The notes: a model not told the origin generated them from the letters alone. Positions 12,124 to 24,229 are shown, counted from the first letter of the stretch. The stretch: DNA of 64,000 bases from Porodaedalea pini (GCA_002794775.1 NBAY01000002.1:2356001-2420000); one strand, 5' to 3'. Program-made: numbers and translations.

Positions 12124-13105
12124 ATGCCATCACCACCAGTTCAAGTATTCCTCACGACAATAGCCTCGCAGCCAGCTTTGAGACAGCGGCAAGGTTAGCT
12201 AAAGGTTGTTTCCAACTCGGAGCACTCTCTCTGAATTAAGCAGAGTACATCCTTCGTATCCTTCAAGTGAAGAAGATCCCTTTCACTTCCTACGGTCGGT
12301 GGTATCCTCAGGAGCTCATTTCAAATGTGGCTTACTTTATTTCTACTCCAGATCTAGCGTCAAACGAGGATGCGAAGAAACTATGGAGAAGGAAGGCACC
12401 TCCAGGTTAGTGCTGCCATCTTTGTCTTATAGACTCAAGATAATTGAATACGATGCAGCCAAGCAGCAACTTCCTGGCCTCCTTATTGGAGGCGTCTTTC
12501 CCGGAACGTACGATGATTTGTAAGCTTCACGCTCTTCTCATCGCTTGCTCTTCGTTTTAAATTCTTTTCGAAGTGAGGAAGCCGTAGAATACGACGAGCT
12601 GGACACATTCTTACGTGTGAAAGAAACTTGGAACGCAGATGACCAAGATACTCCCTCGCTAGCGGTCAAGCCGGTGGGAGTCCCCGGAGCATCTTCCCCA
12701 TCGCAAATGACAAACCACAAGCCGTCATTCGCGAGCATGCCTTCGCCGCTGAAGGATAAATCAAAGCCAGACGACGAACTAGACGCTGGATCTCTGCTGG
12801 AAGATACGAGCCTTCAGGGTGTGTCTGTCACGGATGATGAGCTAGCCGACCTCGTGAAGGAGTTGGGGCTAGAAGACGACGAAGCTGGCGATCTCATAAA
12901 AGGTCTCAGCTCCGCCAAAGAGCCTGAGTCTGAAGTACCAGCGTCTCCCATCGCAAAGTCAGACGTTGCAGTAATAGCCGACGAATCTTCCGAAGTCCCC
13001 GCGAGCCAGCCTAGCGACCCGAGGAGTGTTACAATCGAAGTGCAGTCGGACAGAGACCTCGCAAAGAAGGCGGATGAGACACCTGAAAAACAGGTTACTG
13101 TATAG
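12124..13105 (+). CDS. SH3BGR-like thioredoxin-fold protein with acidic tail
   Basis: Five exons (12124-12193, 12244-12294, 12352-12405, 12459-12519, 12574-13105) sum to 768 nt, 255 aa. The first 90 residues have the glutaredoxin-like fold of the SH3-binding glutamate-rich family: PPVQVFLTTIASQPALRQRQ, EYILRILQVKKIPFTSYDLA, KKLWRRKAPPAKQQLPGLLI, GGVFPGTYDDFEEAVEYDEL. The CxxC active site of true glutaredoxins is missing, as in SH3BGR proteins, so a redox enzyme role is unlikely. The rest is a disordered acidic region (LADLVKELGLEDDEAGDLIK). It diverges from the phosphatase gene across only 167 bp. Confidence 0.8.
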
Positions 13106-13310
13106 GACGGGGAAGATATCTGGACGAGACGCGGGAGTTAATCGTATCTTGAAACCATGTACGATATTCCACAGACTTGAACAGTACTAGCAAGAAGGTT
13201 CTGTCCATTTAATCTAGTCAATGTTTAATTACTGAACCCCTGATGAGTTGTAAAATATGCTGTAAGAGAAGCCCAAGCGCAAAATTTCGTCTGACAACCA
13301 TGATAACAAA

Positions 13311-14543
13311 CTATAATTTACTCTTGACCGTCGAAACCAGAGATCCACCGTCAAGGGCAATTGTCGCGCCATTCACATAAGCCCCAGCACGTCCGGATAA
13401 GAAGAGCGCAGTTCCAGCTATATCCTCCGGCTTACCAATCCGTGACAAAGGGATTCCTTTCACAAGCTCTTCACCAAGTATCTGAAGAGTATGTGCCATC
13501 ACTGAATCCAAGAATTAGTGGACGACGAATATAAGTAGGAACGCTTGAGCTCACTTTTGCTCTGGAATGGGCCTAAAAGACAAGCGAATCAATAAGGCGC
13601 GCCCCGGAATTTTCCAAACACGAGCTTACCGCATGCAATCGTATTACTTGTGACACCTTGAAAGCCAAGACGGCCAGCAAAAGCCCTGCTCAAATGATGC
13701 AATCCCGCCTTCGGAGAAGAAAGGGGTCAGCCACACAAAAGTCACAGAGTAAATCATTTAATTCATGCCTTAGACGCCGAGTAAGCATAGGTCTCATGGC
13801 TCGGGACTTCGAGACCTTCTACACTTCCAATCTATTTTAGCGGTTACTTGAGATACCTTTATCTGCTGAATACAATGCTCACGTTGATGATACGCGCAGG
13901 GTCCTTCCACGAATTGTCCTCTTTGCCGCCTCCGAGAGCGGCTGCACGAAGAAGAGGGAGACACTTCTGCGTTAGGTTGAAGACACGCTGCAGGTTGAGT
14001 GTGAGTAGCTTAGTGAAGGCAGCATCCTGAAAGGTGACGAATTAGCTCCGCAACTCGCTACAGATTTTTTAATTGTGGGACACACAGGATAATCGTCAAT
14101 AGTGTCTCCCCAGGCGGCGCCCGCATTGTTGACAAGGACATGAAGCTTCGACTCCCTACGGCTAAGCTCTGCAACAAGCCGGTCGACCTCGGAGAGCTTC
14201 TGCATGTCTGCGGGGATGGAGAAACATTTCCCAGGACCCATTGCTGTGAGCTCCTTGGACGTCTCATCGCAGTCCTTTGCTGAGCGAGAGCTTATATAGA
14301 CCTACAATAATCGGTGTCTCCGATACGCTCTCGAAGGCGTAACACGAACACAGCATACCTTTGCCCCGTTCTTCACAAATCCAGCAGCGATCTGTTATGA
14401 GCAATGCAGTATTCAGTATGAATTGATAAATTTAACGGTCCAGGCACGCCTCATACCATTTTGCCTATTCCCCTGCTGCCTCCCGTTACCAGTGCCACCT
14501 TGTTCTGGACGCTGAAGAGGGCATTGACTTCTAGGCTCTCCAT
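13311..14543 (-). CDS. Short-chain dehydrogenase/reductase
   Basis: NAD(P)H-dependent oxidoreductase of the SDR family; substrate unknown. The first exon (14543-14457) encodes a Rossmann glycine motif, VALVTGGSRGIGK. Later exons give VYISSRSAKDCDE, LHVLVNNAGAAWGD (the NNAG motif), RIINV, then YAYSASKAG with the catalytic Tyr-x3-Lys, and GKPEDIAGTALFLSGRAGAY with NGATIALDGGSL at the C-terminus. An 18-nt internal exon (about 13571-13554) encodes GPFQSK. It resembles the RhlG-type 3-oxoacyl-ACP reductases often annotated in basidiomycetes, but that name should not be taken as function. It is convergent with the SH3BGR-like gene. Confidence 0.87.
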
Positions 14544-14906
14544 GGTGGGGAAACGGAACAGAATCAGAGGCAACTTGTAATTGAGCCTAAGCTTGCCCGC
14601 CAATAGCCGGGATCGGCGTTTCCATGCTGAACGTGATTCTCAATACAAAATATGATTTGTAAGCGCAATAGCAGTCCAGACTCTAGTCATGCCTTGAGCA
14701 TAAGTTGTATATGATGATTATCTAAGATTCTAACAGAAGCGACTAGAGTATAGTAATGGGTCTTGATTAGAGTGCACGTACATATGCCAGTTGAATGGTG
14801 CGACAGTTGTTGCTTTTCTATTACACTCTATTCATCGGGTGGAACCGTCCGTATTACCTTTTTTTTTCGTCTCCCTTGGGAGATGCACGGCGAACTTGAA
14901 GGTGCC
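14544..14906. other. Intergenic region between tandem minus-strand genes
   Basis: 363 bp that should contain the 3' UTR of the phosphoglycerate dehydrogenase gene and the promoter of the SDR gene. A poly-T run lies near 14860-14870. Nothing else recognised. Confidence 0.55.
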
Positions 14907-16407
14907 TCACGCAAGCACTCTCGTAAGAATGTTCGCGCTCGTGGCTGAGATCTTCTCCTGTATCCTCTCGACCTCCTGTTTGCTGACGTCCGAGATATCC
15001 GCCATGAGGTACGCGATGTCTCCCTTGCTGTCCGAGTACTGCTTCTCGACGTTGTACGGGCTGAGAATCTCGTTGACCTGCCTGAGTACGCCGGGTTGGT
15101 TGTTGTGCACATGGCACAGACGGATCTGGTTGGGCTGATCGACGTCGATTGCACGCAGGTCCACTTCGGGGAAGTTGACAGAGCCAAACGACGTGCCGAG
15201 ATTCAGATAGCGCGTCAGCGCTGAAGAGACCTCCTCACCGATCATGCGCTGCGCCTCCTCCGTCGAGCCACCGATGTGGGGAGTCAGAATAACGTTCGGG
15301 AGAGCGCGAAGAGCCGAAGCCCAGTCGTTCAGTTGGTCATCAAACGGCGAACCATTCGCGGCGGGCTCCGACGGGTAGACATCAATTGCCGCGCCGGCCA
15401 GATGTCCCTCTTTCAACGCTTCGATCAAAGCAGGAATATCGACGACCTTGCCGCGGGCATTGTTGATCAAATAAGAGCCCTTTTTCATTTGCGCGAGCTG
15501 CTGAGCACCAATGAGGTTTATTGTCTCCGGAAGCTCGGGGACGTGCAGTGTAACATAGTCAGCCTCAGCGAGGAGGGCCTGGAGGGTGGGCAATTGGCGT
15601 GCAGAACCGAGGGGCATGATGTTGACCACATCATAGAAGAGGACACGGATACCAAACGATTCAGCAAGCACGGAGAGCTGAGAACCGATGTGCCCGTAGC
15701 CGATGATCCCAAGCGTTTTGCCGCGCACTTCCCAACAGTTTTTTGACGTCTTGTTCCATATACCCTCCTTCATCTCGCGGGCACGGTCAAATAGCTGGCG
15801 CGAGAGCACTATTAGCTCACACATCACGAGCTCCGCGACCGAGCGAGAGTTGGAGAAGGGTGAATTGAACACAGGGATGCCAACGTGTGCAGCGCTATTG
15901 AGGTCAACTTGGTTGGTGCCAATGCAGAAGCATCCGATAACAACCAGCTATTTTCGCTAGTTCAGACGAGTGTGTCAAGTAAAATAGAAAATACTAGCAC
16001 ACCTTCGAAGCTGCCTTCACCACCCGTTGGGTGATCTTTGTCTTGCTACGAATGCCTATGGCATGGTACTGTCCGATCTTTTCCACAAGCTCGTCCTCAC
16101 TCCAGGCCTTCGTGAAATGGTCGACCTGAAACCCCTGCTGCTTGAAAGAGTCAACAGCATCCTGACTAATGTTCTCCAGCAGCAAAAGGCGGATCTCATC
16201 CTTGTCCACAGGCCTCAGGATCCTCGTCTGGCGGATAGGCTGGCCAATCGAGTCTTTGCGGAACCTCTCGTGCAGTGTGGTCTGCGTGGGCGAGACGGAC
16301 ATGGAAAGCGTGGCCATTTGCTGAGTAGGCGACCTCGAGATGGAGACGATGTTAGTGTTTACGCTAGCGGGCTTCGTTGGGACAGGAAAAGCAGACGAAG
16401 ACGGCAT
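14907..16407 (-). CDS. SER3: D-3-phosphoglycerate dehydrogenase
   Basis: First committed enzyme of serine biosynthesis: oxidises 3-phosphoglycerate to 3-phosphohydroxypyruvate with NAD. Two exons (16407-16003, 15947-14907) give 481 aa. After a Ser/Thr-rich N-terminus come the substrate-domain residues (AIGIRSKTKIT, IGCFCIGTNQVDL, PFSNSRSVAELV), the NAD-binding motif LGIIGYGHIGSQLSVLAES, the catalytic Arg region NNARGKVVDIPAL, and the catalytic His in LTPHIGGSTEEA. A C-terminal ACT domain (IRLCHVHNNQPGVLRQVNEI) suggests serine feedback control. It is divergent from HIS7 and shares a promoter with a Gcn4-type site. Confidence 0.96.
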
Positions 16408-16648
16408 TTTGAAGTAATAGAACAAAGTCAAGCGAGACGGCGAAGCTGTACTTTGCCGCGAGCGTAAATAGGTGTTGGGTGAGCTTATGAAGGAACCCCG
16501 GTCTCAACGGACAGGTTTGCTGGCGTAGTCGCGTTCGATTCCGAATGTACCTGTGAAGCTGCAAGGACTGACGCAGACTGGCTGCTGGCAACAAAACGCG
16601 AAGATTTTGAAGATGTTCGTGACTTTTAGCAAGTGCATATAGCCAGAT

Positions 16649-16655
16649 TGAGTCA
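16649..16655. promoter_or_regulatory. Gcn4/Cpc1-type site TGAGTCA in the SER3-HIS7 promoter
   Basis: Perfect 7-bp TGAGTCA, with a near match TGACTCG at 16664-16670. Both lie in the 334-bp divergent promoter, 87 bp before the HIS7 ATG and about 240 bp before the SER3 ATG. Gcn4 and Cpc1 bind TGA(C/G)TCA and activate amino-acid biosynthesis genes. The sequence match is direct; the regulatory role is inferred from the identity of both flanking genes. Confidence 0.6.
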
Positions 16656-16741
16656 TCGGACGATGACTCGCGATCGTCGCTCGGCCGAATGTCTGCTCTC
16701 CTCCAAAGTATAGCTCATGCATCTTTTTTTCAACAAGCTAG

Positions 16742-18489
16742 ATGGTTCTCTACTTGCTCGACTATGGCGCAGGGAACGTCAGGAGTCTTGCTAACTCCCT
16801 CAAAAGACTCGGTTACGAGTTCCATTGGATAACCTCCCCTGAAGATTTTGCAAAAGCAACGGTCCGTCTCAGGATCTTCACCGGAATCAAAACAGAATAT
16901 ACTGAACGTTTACTGTCTTGCAGAAACTTGTATTTCCTGGCGTAGGATCCTTCAAAAGTGCTATCGAGCATTTACAATCTCGTGGTCTATTAGAGCCTCT
17001 CAGACAGTACATCGCCTCTGGTCGACCATACTTCGGCATATGCATCGGTCTGCAAGTTCTGTTTGCCTTATCCACAGAAAACCCTGGAGTTCAGGGTTTG
17101 GGAATTATACCCTCTCCTATAACCCGCTTTGACAATGCAGACAAGTCTGTGCCGCACATGGGCTGGAACTCCGTCGACTTCATTGATCCTGAAGAGAAAG
17201 CCGAAGAAGGTATGGATGAGAAATTAGACTACTATTTCGTCCATTCGTTCCGTGCTGCATATGATCCCGCGAACGTGGCGGCTGCACAGTGGGTCCACAG
17301 CACTGCTCAATACGGCCAAGAGGTTTTCGTCGCATCCGTTCGCAAGGGGAATGTCTTCGGTACGCAATTTCATCCAGAAAAATCTGGTGAGGCCGGCCTA
17401 CGTCTCCTGAACGCCTGGCTCAGCGAATCCGACGAGCAGCTGGTTAGTGAGCCGCCGCGCCCCATTGCTTCCCGCCCGCCCAAGCCGCGCGACAATCTTA
17501 CGAAGCGTATCATCGCATGTATGGACGTCCGCGCAAACGACTCCGGCGACCTCGTCGTGACGAAGGGCGACCAATACGACGTGCGCGAGAAAGTGCCTGT
17601 TGCCTCCTCCGCTGTGCAGGCGCGCACAGCCGGCGCAGTACGCAATCTCGGCAAGCCCGTCGCACTCGCTGCGCGCTACTTCGCCGCAGGCGCGGACGAG
17701 ATTTGCTTGCTGAATATCACGTCGTTCCGTCATTCGCCATTGCACGACCAGCCGATGCTCGCCGTCGTGCGCGCCGCTGCAGAGTCCGTCTTCGTCCCGC
17801 TCACAATCGGTGGAGGGATCAAGGACAGCGTCGACCCGGACGGCACACGCCGCAGCGCACGGGAGGTTGCAGGCGAATACTTCCGCGCGGGCGCGGACAA
17901 GGTTTCCATTGGCTCTGAGGCAGTCTTCGCTGTGGAAAAGCTGCGTGCGAGCGGGAAGCCGAATGGGACGAGTGCGATCGAGACGATTGCGGGCGCCTAT
18001 GGTCGCCAAGCCGTCGTGGTGAGCATTGACCCGAAGCGCGTGTACGTGGATCCTGAGACCTACGATGGGCCATACAAGAACGAGCTTGTCATTGGCGAGG
18101 GTGAGGAGAAGGGCAAGGCCTGGTGGTACCAATGTACCGTCTCTGGAGGCCGTACGACGAGGGACCTCTCTGCCGTTCAACTTGCGCGGGGGTCAGAAAC
18201 ACTCGGAGCAGGAGAGATTTTATTAAATAGTATTGACAGGGACGGCACAGGAAGGGGTTTCGATTTCGATCTCATCCGTCTAGTCCGCCACGCCGTCTCC
18301 ATTCCGGTCGTCGCCAGCAGCGGGGCAGGAAATGCGGGCCACTTCACGGAGGTGTTTGAAAAGACGGGTGTCGAGGCAGCTTTGGCCGCTGGGATTTTCC
18401 ACCGGGAGGAGGTCAAGATTGAGGAGGTAAAAGAGGCTATGAAGACGGCAGGCATCCCGTGCAGAGATCCACCTTCCCTCGTCGTTTAA
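16742..18489 (+). CDS. HIS7: Imidazole glycerol phosphate synthase (bifunctional His7)
   Basis: Histidine biosynthesis enzyme joining a glutamine amidotransferase to a cyclase. It makes imidazole glycerol phosphate and AICAR from PRFAR and glutamine-derived ammonia. Two exons (16742-16861, 16924-18489) give 561 aa, close to the yeast enzyme. The amidotransferase half has LLDYGAGNVRSLANSLKRLG, the nucleophile Cys in GICIGLQVLF, and the His-Glu pair in GTQFHPEKSGEAGL. The cyclase half is a (beta/alpha)8 barrel: IIACMDVRANDSGDLVVTKG, VPLTIGGGIKDSV, RAGADKVSIGSEAV, LLNSIDRDGTGRGFDFDLI and PVVASSGAGN. Base composition is GC-rich in the third position, more so than in its neighbours, as in many highly expressed genes. 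Confidence 0.97.
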
Positions 18490-19033
18490 ATATTTGTGAA
18501 ATTTTTGTTAGATCTAGAGTTGCATCCTTATTATCCATACCACTCAAGCTTCGGATCGAGCTGATACGTACAGTGGAAACGAGTGGGATATATTCATTTT
18601 TGGGTCGTAATAGAAAGAAATTGCACAGGGAAGGAAAGAGAATAAGAATTGGGATACAAAGTACGGTATTCATATTTCAATCACACGCGATGATATCGCT
18701 TGAGCAAGAGAAAGGAAAACTCGGAGGGAGGGAACTGAGGAACGTGAAAATAAAGATTGAATTAACTGTGGTGTTACACTCGAATTTGAGCCGACGAACA
18801 GGAAGAAAAAATGATGACAATTCGATCCGAGAGCCATCTATAAAACAAATAGTAAACCCAAATTTCGCATGTTTAGATAAAATAGAAGAGGGAACACGAG
18901 AAACATAGCTATCTTGCAAACGCAGGGTCCTGACACAGTATCCTTCAAGAACATGGAAGCGTCGGAGGAATCAACAGGAAAAAGAGAAAAGACGGAGAGG
19001 GGAAGGGGAGCTCTTGAAATTGGAAACTATTGC
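18490..19033. other. Convergent intergenic region, purine-rich
   Basis: 544 bp between the HIS7 and PAL1 stop codons. The plus strand is strikingly purine-rich between about 18600 and 19020 (runs such as gaaaggaaaactcggaggga). It probably contains both 3' UTRs. No gene or RNA recognised. Confidence 0.55.
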
Positions 19034-20676
19034 CTATTTGTTACCTCCACGTACCGCACCCCTCACTTTCTTGAGGATGCTAGTCTTCCTTCCTATTCCG
19101 TTTCCGGATGTCACTGGCGTGCCGCCAGGAGAGTAAGCGCCATCGAAGTAACTGTCCTTCTCGTATCCATTGCCAGGCGTAACGGTGGCTTCAGGCGGAC
19201 GCGGCGGAAGCGCCTTGTTGCTTATCGACTTCTCCACGTAGACATAAGGATCATTCATATCCGAAGTGGGTGATATCTGGCCTGCATGCGCACTCGCGTT
19301 GCGGCCACCGAAACGCCCGAAGAATGAATTCTGGTGACGATGAACAGGACGGCCCGGGTGACCTCCGTCAGAGTATCCCATGGGGGCATAATTCTCACTC
19401 GACGACGGCGGAGACGGGTTCTCGTCGCCCTGCACAGCTTCAACAGGGACGTTGGGCTGGTCACGCATCTTACGAATCTTCTGCATGAGCGACTTGCTTC
19501 TCTTCGGGGCACCAGGAGAGCCACTAAGGGGAGGCGACGGCATCGCAGTCGGCGGAGCATCCAACGAGGACGAGCGACTCGCACCAGGAAGATGGATCGG
19601 CTGAGGTGGAGGCAGGCGGCCCGTCGGCTTTCGTGGGGCTGGCGCATCAGCGTATGTCTCGCGTAATTCACGGCCCTGTGGACGGATGCGTCCGTTCTGC
19701 TGATGGCTCTCGTAGCCACCACGGATAGAGCTTGCAGCCGAATTGTCACCCGCCGCGTGACCACCGCCCCCGAAGAACTCTTCGTACGGCTCAGGTTCAT
19801 GTATACCCCAGGCTTCCGCGATGCGATCCACTTGCTTTGGGTTCTTCTGGGATCCGTAGTAGTCAGGTCCTGAGAAGCCAAGATTTGGGTAAGGAGAGTC
19901 ATTGAATCTGCCTTCGGGGTGATCAGCAGGCCCTCGTCGACGATCGGAGCGCAACTGGGCTGCGGACGTAGGTCCCTCGTCCTCTGGAGACGTCCACGCC
20001 ATCAACGGTGCCTTTGATTTATGGCGATTGCGGGAGGGAGCGCAGGCATCGAAAGGACCATCGTGATGGAACACTGCGAGTGAACAGATTACATTAACAC
20101 ACACGAGAGCAAACTGATAAGAGACGAAGGACGTACTTGGACCAACGCCCGTGAAGTCAAGTCTATCAATGACGTCTGCATGAGTTGAACCTTTCTTGGT
20201 TTTCGACCCTGGTTTGCGAGACTTCTCCATGGCGGCTGGGGACCGGTTTGCTGAGTCTTGAGAGTAGGAGCGTCGTGGGGCATGTCTGGAGCCAGAAGCA
20301 TTGGTTTGAACTCCACTTAAATAAGACAACAAAGTGAGTGAAGATGCGGGTCGTGGAGGAAGAAGCGAAACGAGACGACGGACCCTGTTTGGCTCCTGCC
20401 CATTCTTGTCCTTGGGGACGGATCGACTTGACGTACAGTGACAGCATCACGGACGGCCGTTTCGAGCATTCTGGGATCGCGAGCGTCGGCGTACTGCCTA
20501 GTCGACTTCTTGTACTGCTGTTGTTTGGGTGGAGGAGGCGGGGCGTCTGATCTAGAATAGGTTACGGTGGGGGCGGGATAAATAGGATCGGAAAAGGGAT
20601 CTGAGCTGGATCTGCCTCTGTGGTTGGAGGGGCGAGAGGTGTGGGTTGGACGATGGGCGTTGGCAGAAGAGTACAT
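19034..20676 (-). CDS. PAL1: Pal1-family cell morphology protein
   Basis: Pal1-family protein; in fission yeast Pal1 sits at growth sites and helps keep cell shape, and its yeast relatives act in endocytosis. The diagnostic core is DRLDFTGVGP joined by splicing to FHHDGPFDACAPSRNRHKSK and APLMAW. Before the core lies a Ser/Pro/Arg-rich N-terminus beginning MYSSANAHRPTHTSRPSNHR. After it come polar disordered stretches and basic patches (KRSKSLMQKIRKMRD; TSILKKVRGAVRGGNK at the very end) that could bind membrane. The start at 20676 is the first in-frame ATG of the first exon. At least three introns are needed. Exact small-exon borders between 20080 and 20320 are not fully fixed. Confidence 0.85.
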
Positions 20677-21387
20677 GTATGATGATTGGAAAGGGCACGA
20701 GGTAAAAAGTATGCAGCTGATTGCAACGGGGGTAGTTCCGCTTGGCTCTTAGGACACTGACCTCCGCGTCGCGTGTCGGGTATCTGTCGCTGGGTTTAGT
20801 CGAGAAAGAGGGAGCTGGTCGCCGTGTGCAGCGTTGAGCGACAGTCGCGGACGACGACGGAGATGGCAGGAAGGAAAGAGCTGGAGAGGCTTAACCCGTC
20901 ATGCAATACTGGCACAAACAACTCCACTCGGCAACGTGCGTATCACGAACCTACTTTTGTGGCGCATATCTCCCACTCTCCCAGAGTCTCCCTTCTCATT
21001 CTTGCTCTACTTTACTTATTTCTATCTCACATAGTCCTTATATTTCTGCACATGAATGACCAGCTCGCTTATCCGTACCAATTCGACTACTTTGCACTCG
21101 TAACCGCGTACGAATTGTCTTGGATTGTAAGAGTACTAGTCAGCCGCACCTTTAACCAGCATATTGCATCGTCAACTCCTTCAGGCGCTACATCATTCAC
21201 CGCCCTCTCGCGCGTATCGATCGTGATGGCTTGGCTCGAAAGTACATACTCTACTGAGCTTGCGTTCTGAAAAGATATGATTTTGGGGGATAGCGTACAA
21301 ACATGCCGAGGCTGACTAATCGCGGCTCCATTGTATTTGTCTAAAGTCGTTCGACGCGCCTCAATTCAGTCGCGCCCTCTGTCCATC
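20677..21387. other. Divergent intergenic region
   Basis: 711 bp between PAL1 and the sphingolipid desaturase. A 148-codon frame at 20824-21270 begins at GTG and has one hydrophobic stretch but no recognisable domain; I treat it as chance. Pyrimidine-rich tracts lie near 20970-21040. Confidence 0.5.
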
Positions 21388-23281
21388 ATGGGTGAAGCAC
21401 CCTCACCGGCTGTCGTCAGCGACGTACAGCTCCCCAAGACACTCAGCGAATGGTCGCGCGATGAAATTGCAGCACGCATCCTCGCCGGCGAGAACCTCTT
21501 CATCTACCGCTCACGCGTCGTCCGCGTTACGCCCGCCTGGCTCAAGCGGCATCCGGGCGGCGAGCTCGCCATTCTCCACTTCGTCGGTCGTGACGCGACA
21601 GACGAGGTCGATGCATTTCACCCGGCTGAGACGGTCCACGTTATGCAGCGTTACGTCGTCGCACGCGTCAAACAGGAGCCAACCGGTTGGGATCCACTCG
21701 TGCCGCCGTACATGAATGGCTGGCTTTGGAGGGATAGCAAGTGGATACGTGAAGCCGATCCGATACGCAATACGCCTGCGGGTGTGAGGGCCGAAGCTAC
21801 GGGTTATGCGCACGATGATATAAACCCTTCACCTCAAATCCTGCTGGTGGAAAAGGAGACTGTTGGTCAAGAAATGGAGATCGAAAAACCGAGTCTTGAT
21901 ACACTCTCACCTCCGCCCAGTACACTCTCCCGCAAGATCCAGGCGCAACATTCTGCAGCGTACAAAGAGCTCCACCAACGTATTATCAGCGCCGGTCTCT
22001 ACAAGACGCGATTCATCACTGGTATTGGACCCGACCTAGTTCGATACGTTACTTTTATTGCTCTTGCCGCTTGGTTTTATCGGAAAGACAGGCTGTTCCT
22101 GAGTGCAGTCTTTTTGGGCATGTTCTGGCACCAACTCGTGTTTTTCGTACATGATCTGGGTCATATGGGCGTCACCCACAACTGGACGCTTGACCGCCTG
22201 ATTTCGATCTTCCTTGCTGACTTCTGTGGAGGACTGAGCGTTGGTTGGTGGGTTGACGTGAGTAAACTCACATGCATTGCCTGTAATTTGAGCTCTGATG
22301 TCGTGTTGTTCGGAACAGAATCACAGTGTGCACCATCGTTAGTCCCAATCTCTGAGTTTCAGAATCTAAGATTTGCTGACTTAAATTTATGGAGTGGTCA
22401 CGAACCATCCCACCCAGTGCGTCTTCCATGTATAGGTTTCCTTGTTCAAGTCATTGAATTCTTCCCCTTCAGCGACCCTGACATCGAACATCTCCCTTTC
22501 TTTGCCATCTCCCCACATTTTTTGTCGAACTTATATTCATCCTACTACAAACGTGTCCTCCCCTTCGACTTTGCCTCGCGCATCTTCCTGCGCGTCCAGC
22601 ACAAGCTCTTCTATGTCGTACTGTCGCTCGCGCGGTTCAACCTCTATCGGCTCTCGTATAGCTTTCTGTTTAATTCGCGACGCGCCAGCGTCAAGGCGCG
22701 TGGCGGGCGGTGGAGCTGGTGGGGCGAGATCATCGGTCTTGTAGTATTCTGGATATGGTACGGTGCTGTGCTCCGCGGTACTGGCAATTGGCAGAACGCG
22801 CTGAAGTACGTACTCGTGAGCCACGTTGTGACGTCGCCGGTGCACCTACAGGTGAGATCGTCTGCTCCTCTTTCATATGCACTAGGGTCTAATTCGGATT
22901 TTTCTATTCAAAAAGATCGTGTTGTCGCACTTCTCTCGATCGTCCGCGGATTTGGGGCCCGTCGAATCGTTCCCTGCACGACAATTGCGCACGACGGTGG
23001 ATGTCATATGCCCAGAGTACATCGCATTTATCCACGGCGGGCTACACCTGCAGGTGACGCATCACCTCTTTCCGCGCCTGCCACGACACAACCTCAAGGC
23101 TGCGAGCAAACTCGTCAAGGAGTTCGCGCGCGAGCAAGGGCTTGAGTATGCTGAGTTCGGCTTCATTGAGGGCAATGCTGAAGTACGCGGCGTGCTGAAG
23201 AACGTCGCGCAACAAGTTAAGGTCATGGGCACTGTTATGGATGCGAATATCAAGGCGGCGCAGAGCATCGCTTCGCAGTAG
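21388..23281 (+). CDS. Delta-8 sphingolipid desaturase (cytochrome b5 fusion)
   Basis: ER membrane enzyme that puts a delta-8 trans double bond into the long-chain base of fungal glucosylceramides. Five exons (21388-22257, 22319-22337, 22395-22416, 22473-22851, 22916-23281) sum to 1656 nt, 551 aa. The N-terminal cytochrome b5 domain carries the heme motif HPGG at residues 55-58. The three histidine boxes are HDLGH (255-259), HSVHH (292-296) and QVTHH (about 476-480). Hydrophobic spans lie around and between them. Exons 2 and 3 are only 19 and 22 nt and encode the second box and the following LVTNHPTH. An upstream in-frame TTG exists but no upstream ATG. Delta-6 front-end desaturases are related; the fungal context favours delta-8. 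Confidence 0.9.
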
Positions 23282-23485
23282 ATCATGCAGTAGATAAAGC
23301 AATTTTATGCATCATTTCCAGTTGATTTGAATGGCACACTGCAAAAAGGAGGGACGCGGCATGATCATATCCATTGCATGTATAGCGTAGAGCGCAGGTA
23401 GGGTCCGAGTACATGCAGAAACCCGGGAAAGTTTTGTAGGCATACAAGGGAAGACAGAAGGGTGGGCAAGAAAGTATGCAACCGT

Positions 23486-24229
23486 TTACTTCTTCTTATT
23501 CGCCTCCTCTTCCTCCTTCTGTTAATGCGGTTGAATTGTTAGAGAAGCCGAATAAGCTAAAGAATATAGCACGAACCTTGGCAGCGCGAATCTTGCGTCT
23601 GCCCTCGTACCGGGCCTCAGCGCGACCCTCACGGAGAGCGCGGTAGGCCTCGAAGTCACGTTCTTCCTGGGTGATCTTACGAGGAGCCTCGCGCTCAATG
23701 GCAGGTGGGAGGGGGAGAGTAAGACGGGTGGTCTCAGAGGTGAGGTCGTCACCCTATACAACCAACAATTTAGATACAAATCAGTTTGAAAAAGAAACAA
23801 TACGACACGTACAGTCGAGTCGCCCTTCTTGGGCTTTCCAATCTTGCGGGGAAAGACGATAAGCTTGGATTTGTAGGCCTTGAGCCTCTCAACGTTCAGC
23901 TTCTTGCCCTCCTCGCTGAGGTTCCGCCTGCGGTGATCGACGACGATGCCGACGCCGCGCGCCTCCTTCTTGCCGATGCCGGCCTCCTTGAGCTCGGCCA
24001 GGGTGAAGCCACGACCTTCGCGGACCTTGGAATTGTAGCGCACGGTCTGGGCACGGACGGCGGGGCGGAGCGGACTCAGCGGGCGCACGCCGAGGGTCGC
24101 GGCCTTGGTCTGGCGGGCACGACGGCGGCGGAGCTTGCGGCCGGGCTGGTCGAACCAGGTGCGGACGCGGCGCTGCCAGTCCTTACGGAAATGGTTGTCG
24201 TGGAGGACGTTGTTGTGTGCGAAACCCAT
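23486..24229 (-). CDS. RPL13: 60S ribosomal protein eL13
   Basis: Cytosolic large-subunit ribosomal protein. Three exons: 24229-23813, 23754-23577, and a short last one 23518-23486. Sequence starts [20 protein letters not shown] and continues [53 protein letters not shown] and [14 protein letters not shown], all diagnostic for eL13. The last exon encodes [10 protein letters not shown]. Length is about 208 aa, normal. High GC third positions fit strong expression. Both introns are under 60 nt, too short to host a typical snoRNA. Confidence 0.96.

Noticed and set aside
17398..18180. 260-codon open frame antisense to HIS7
   Set aside because: Third-position GC of HIS7 removes stops from the opposite strand. 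The translation is Arg/His/Ala-rich with no motif.
20824..21270. 148-codon frame with a hydrophobic stretch between PAL1 and the desaturase
   Set aside because: Starts at GTG, lies in a divergent promoter, and has no conserved motif.
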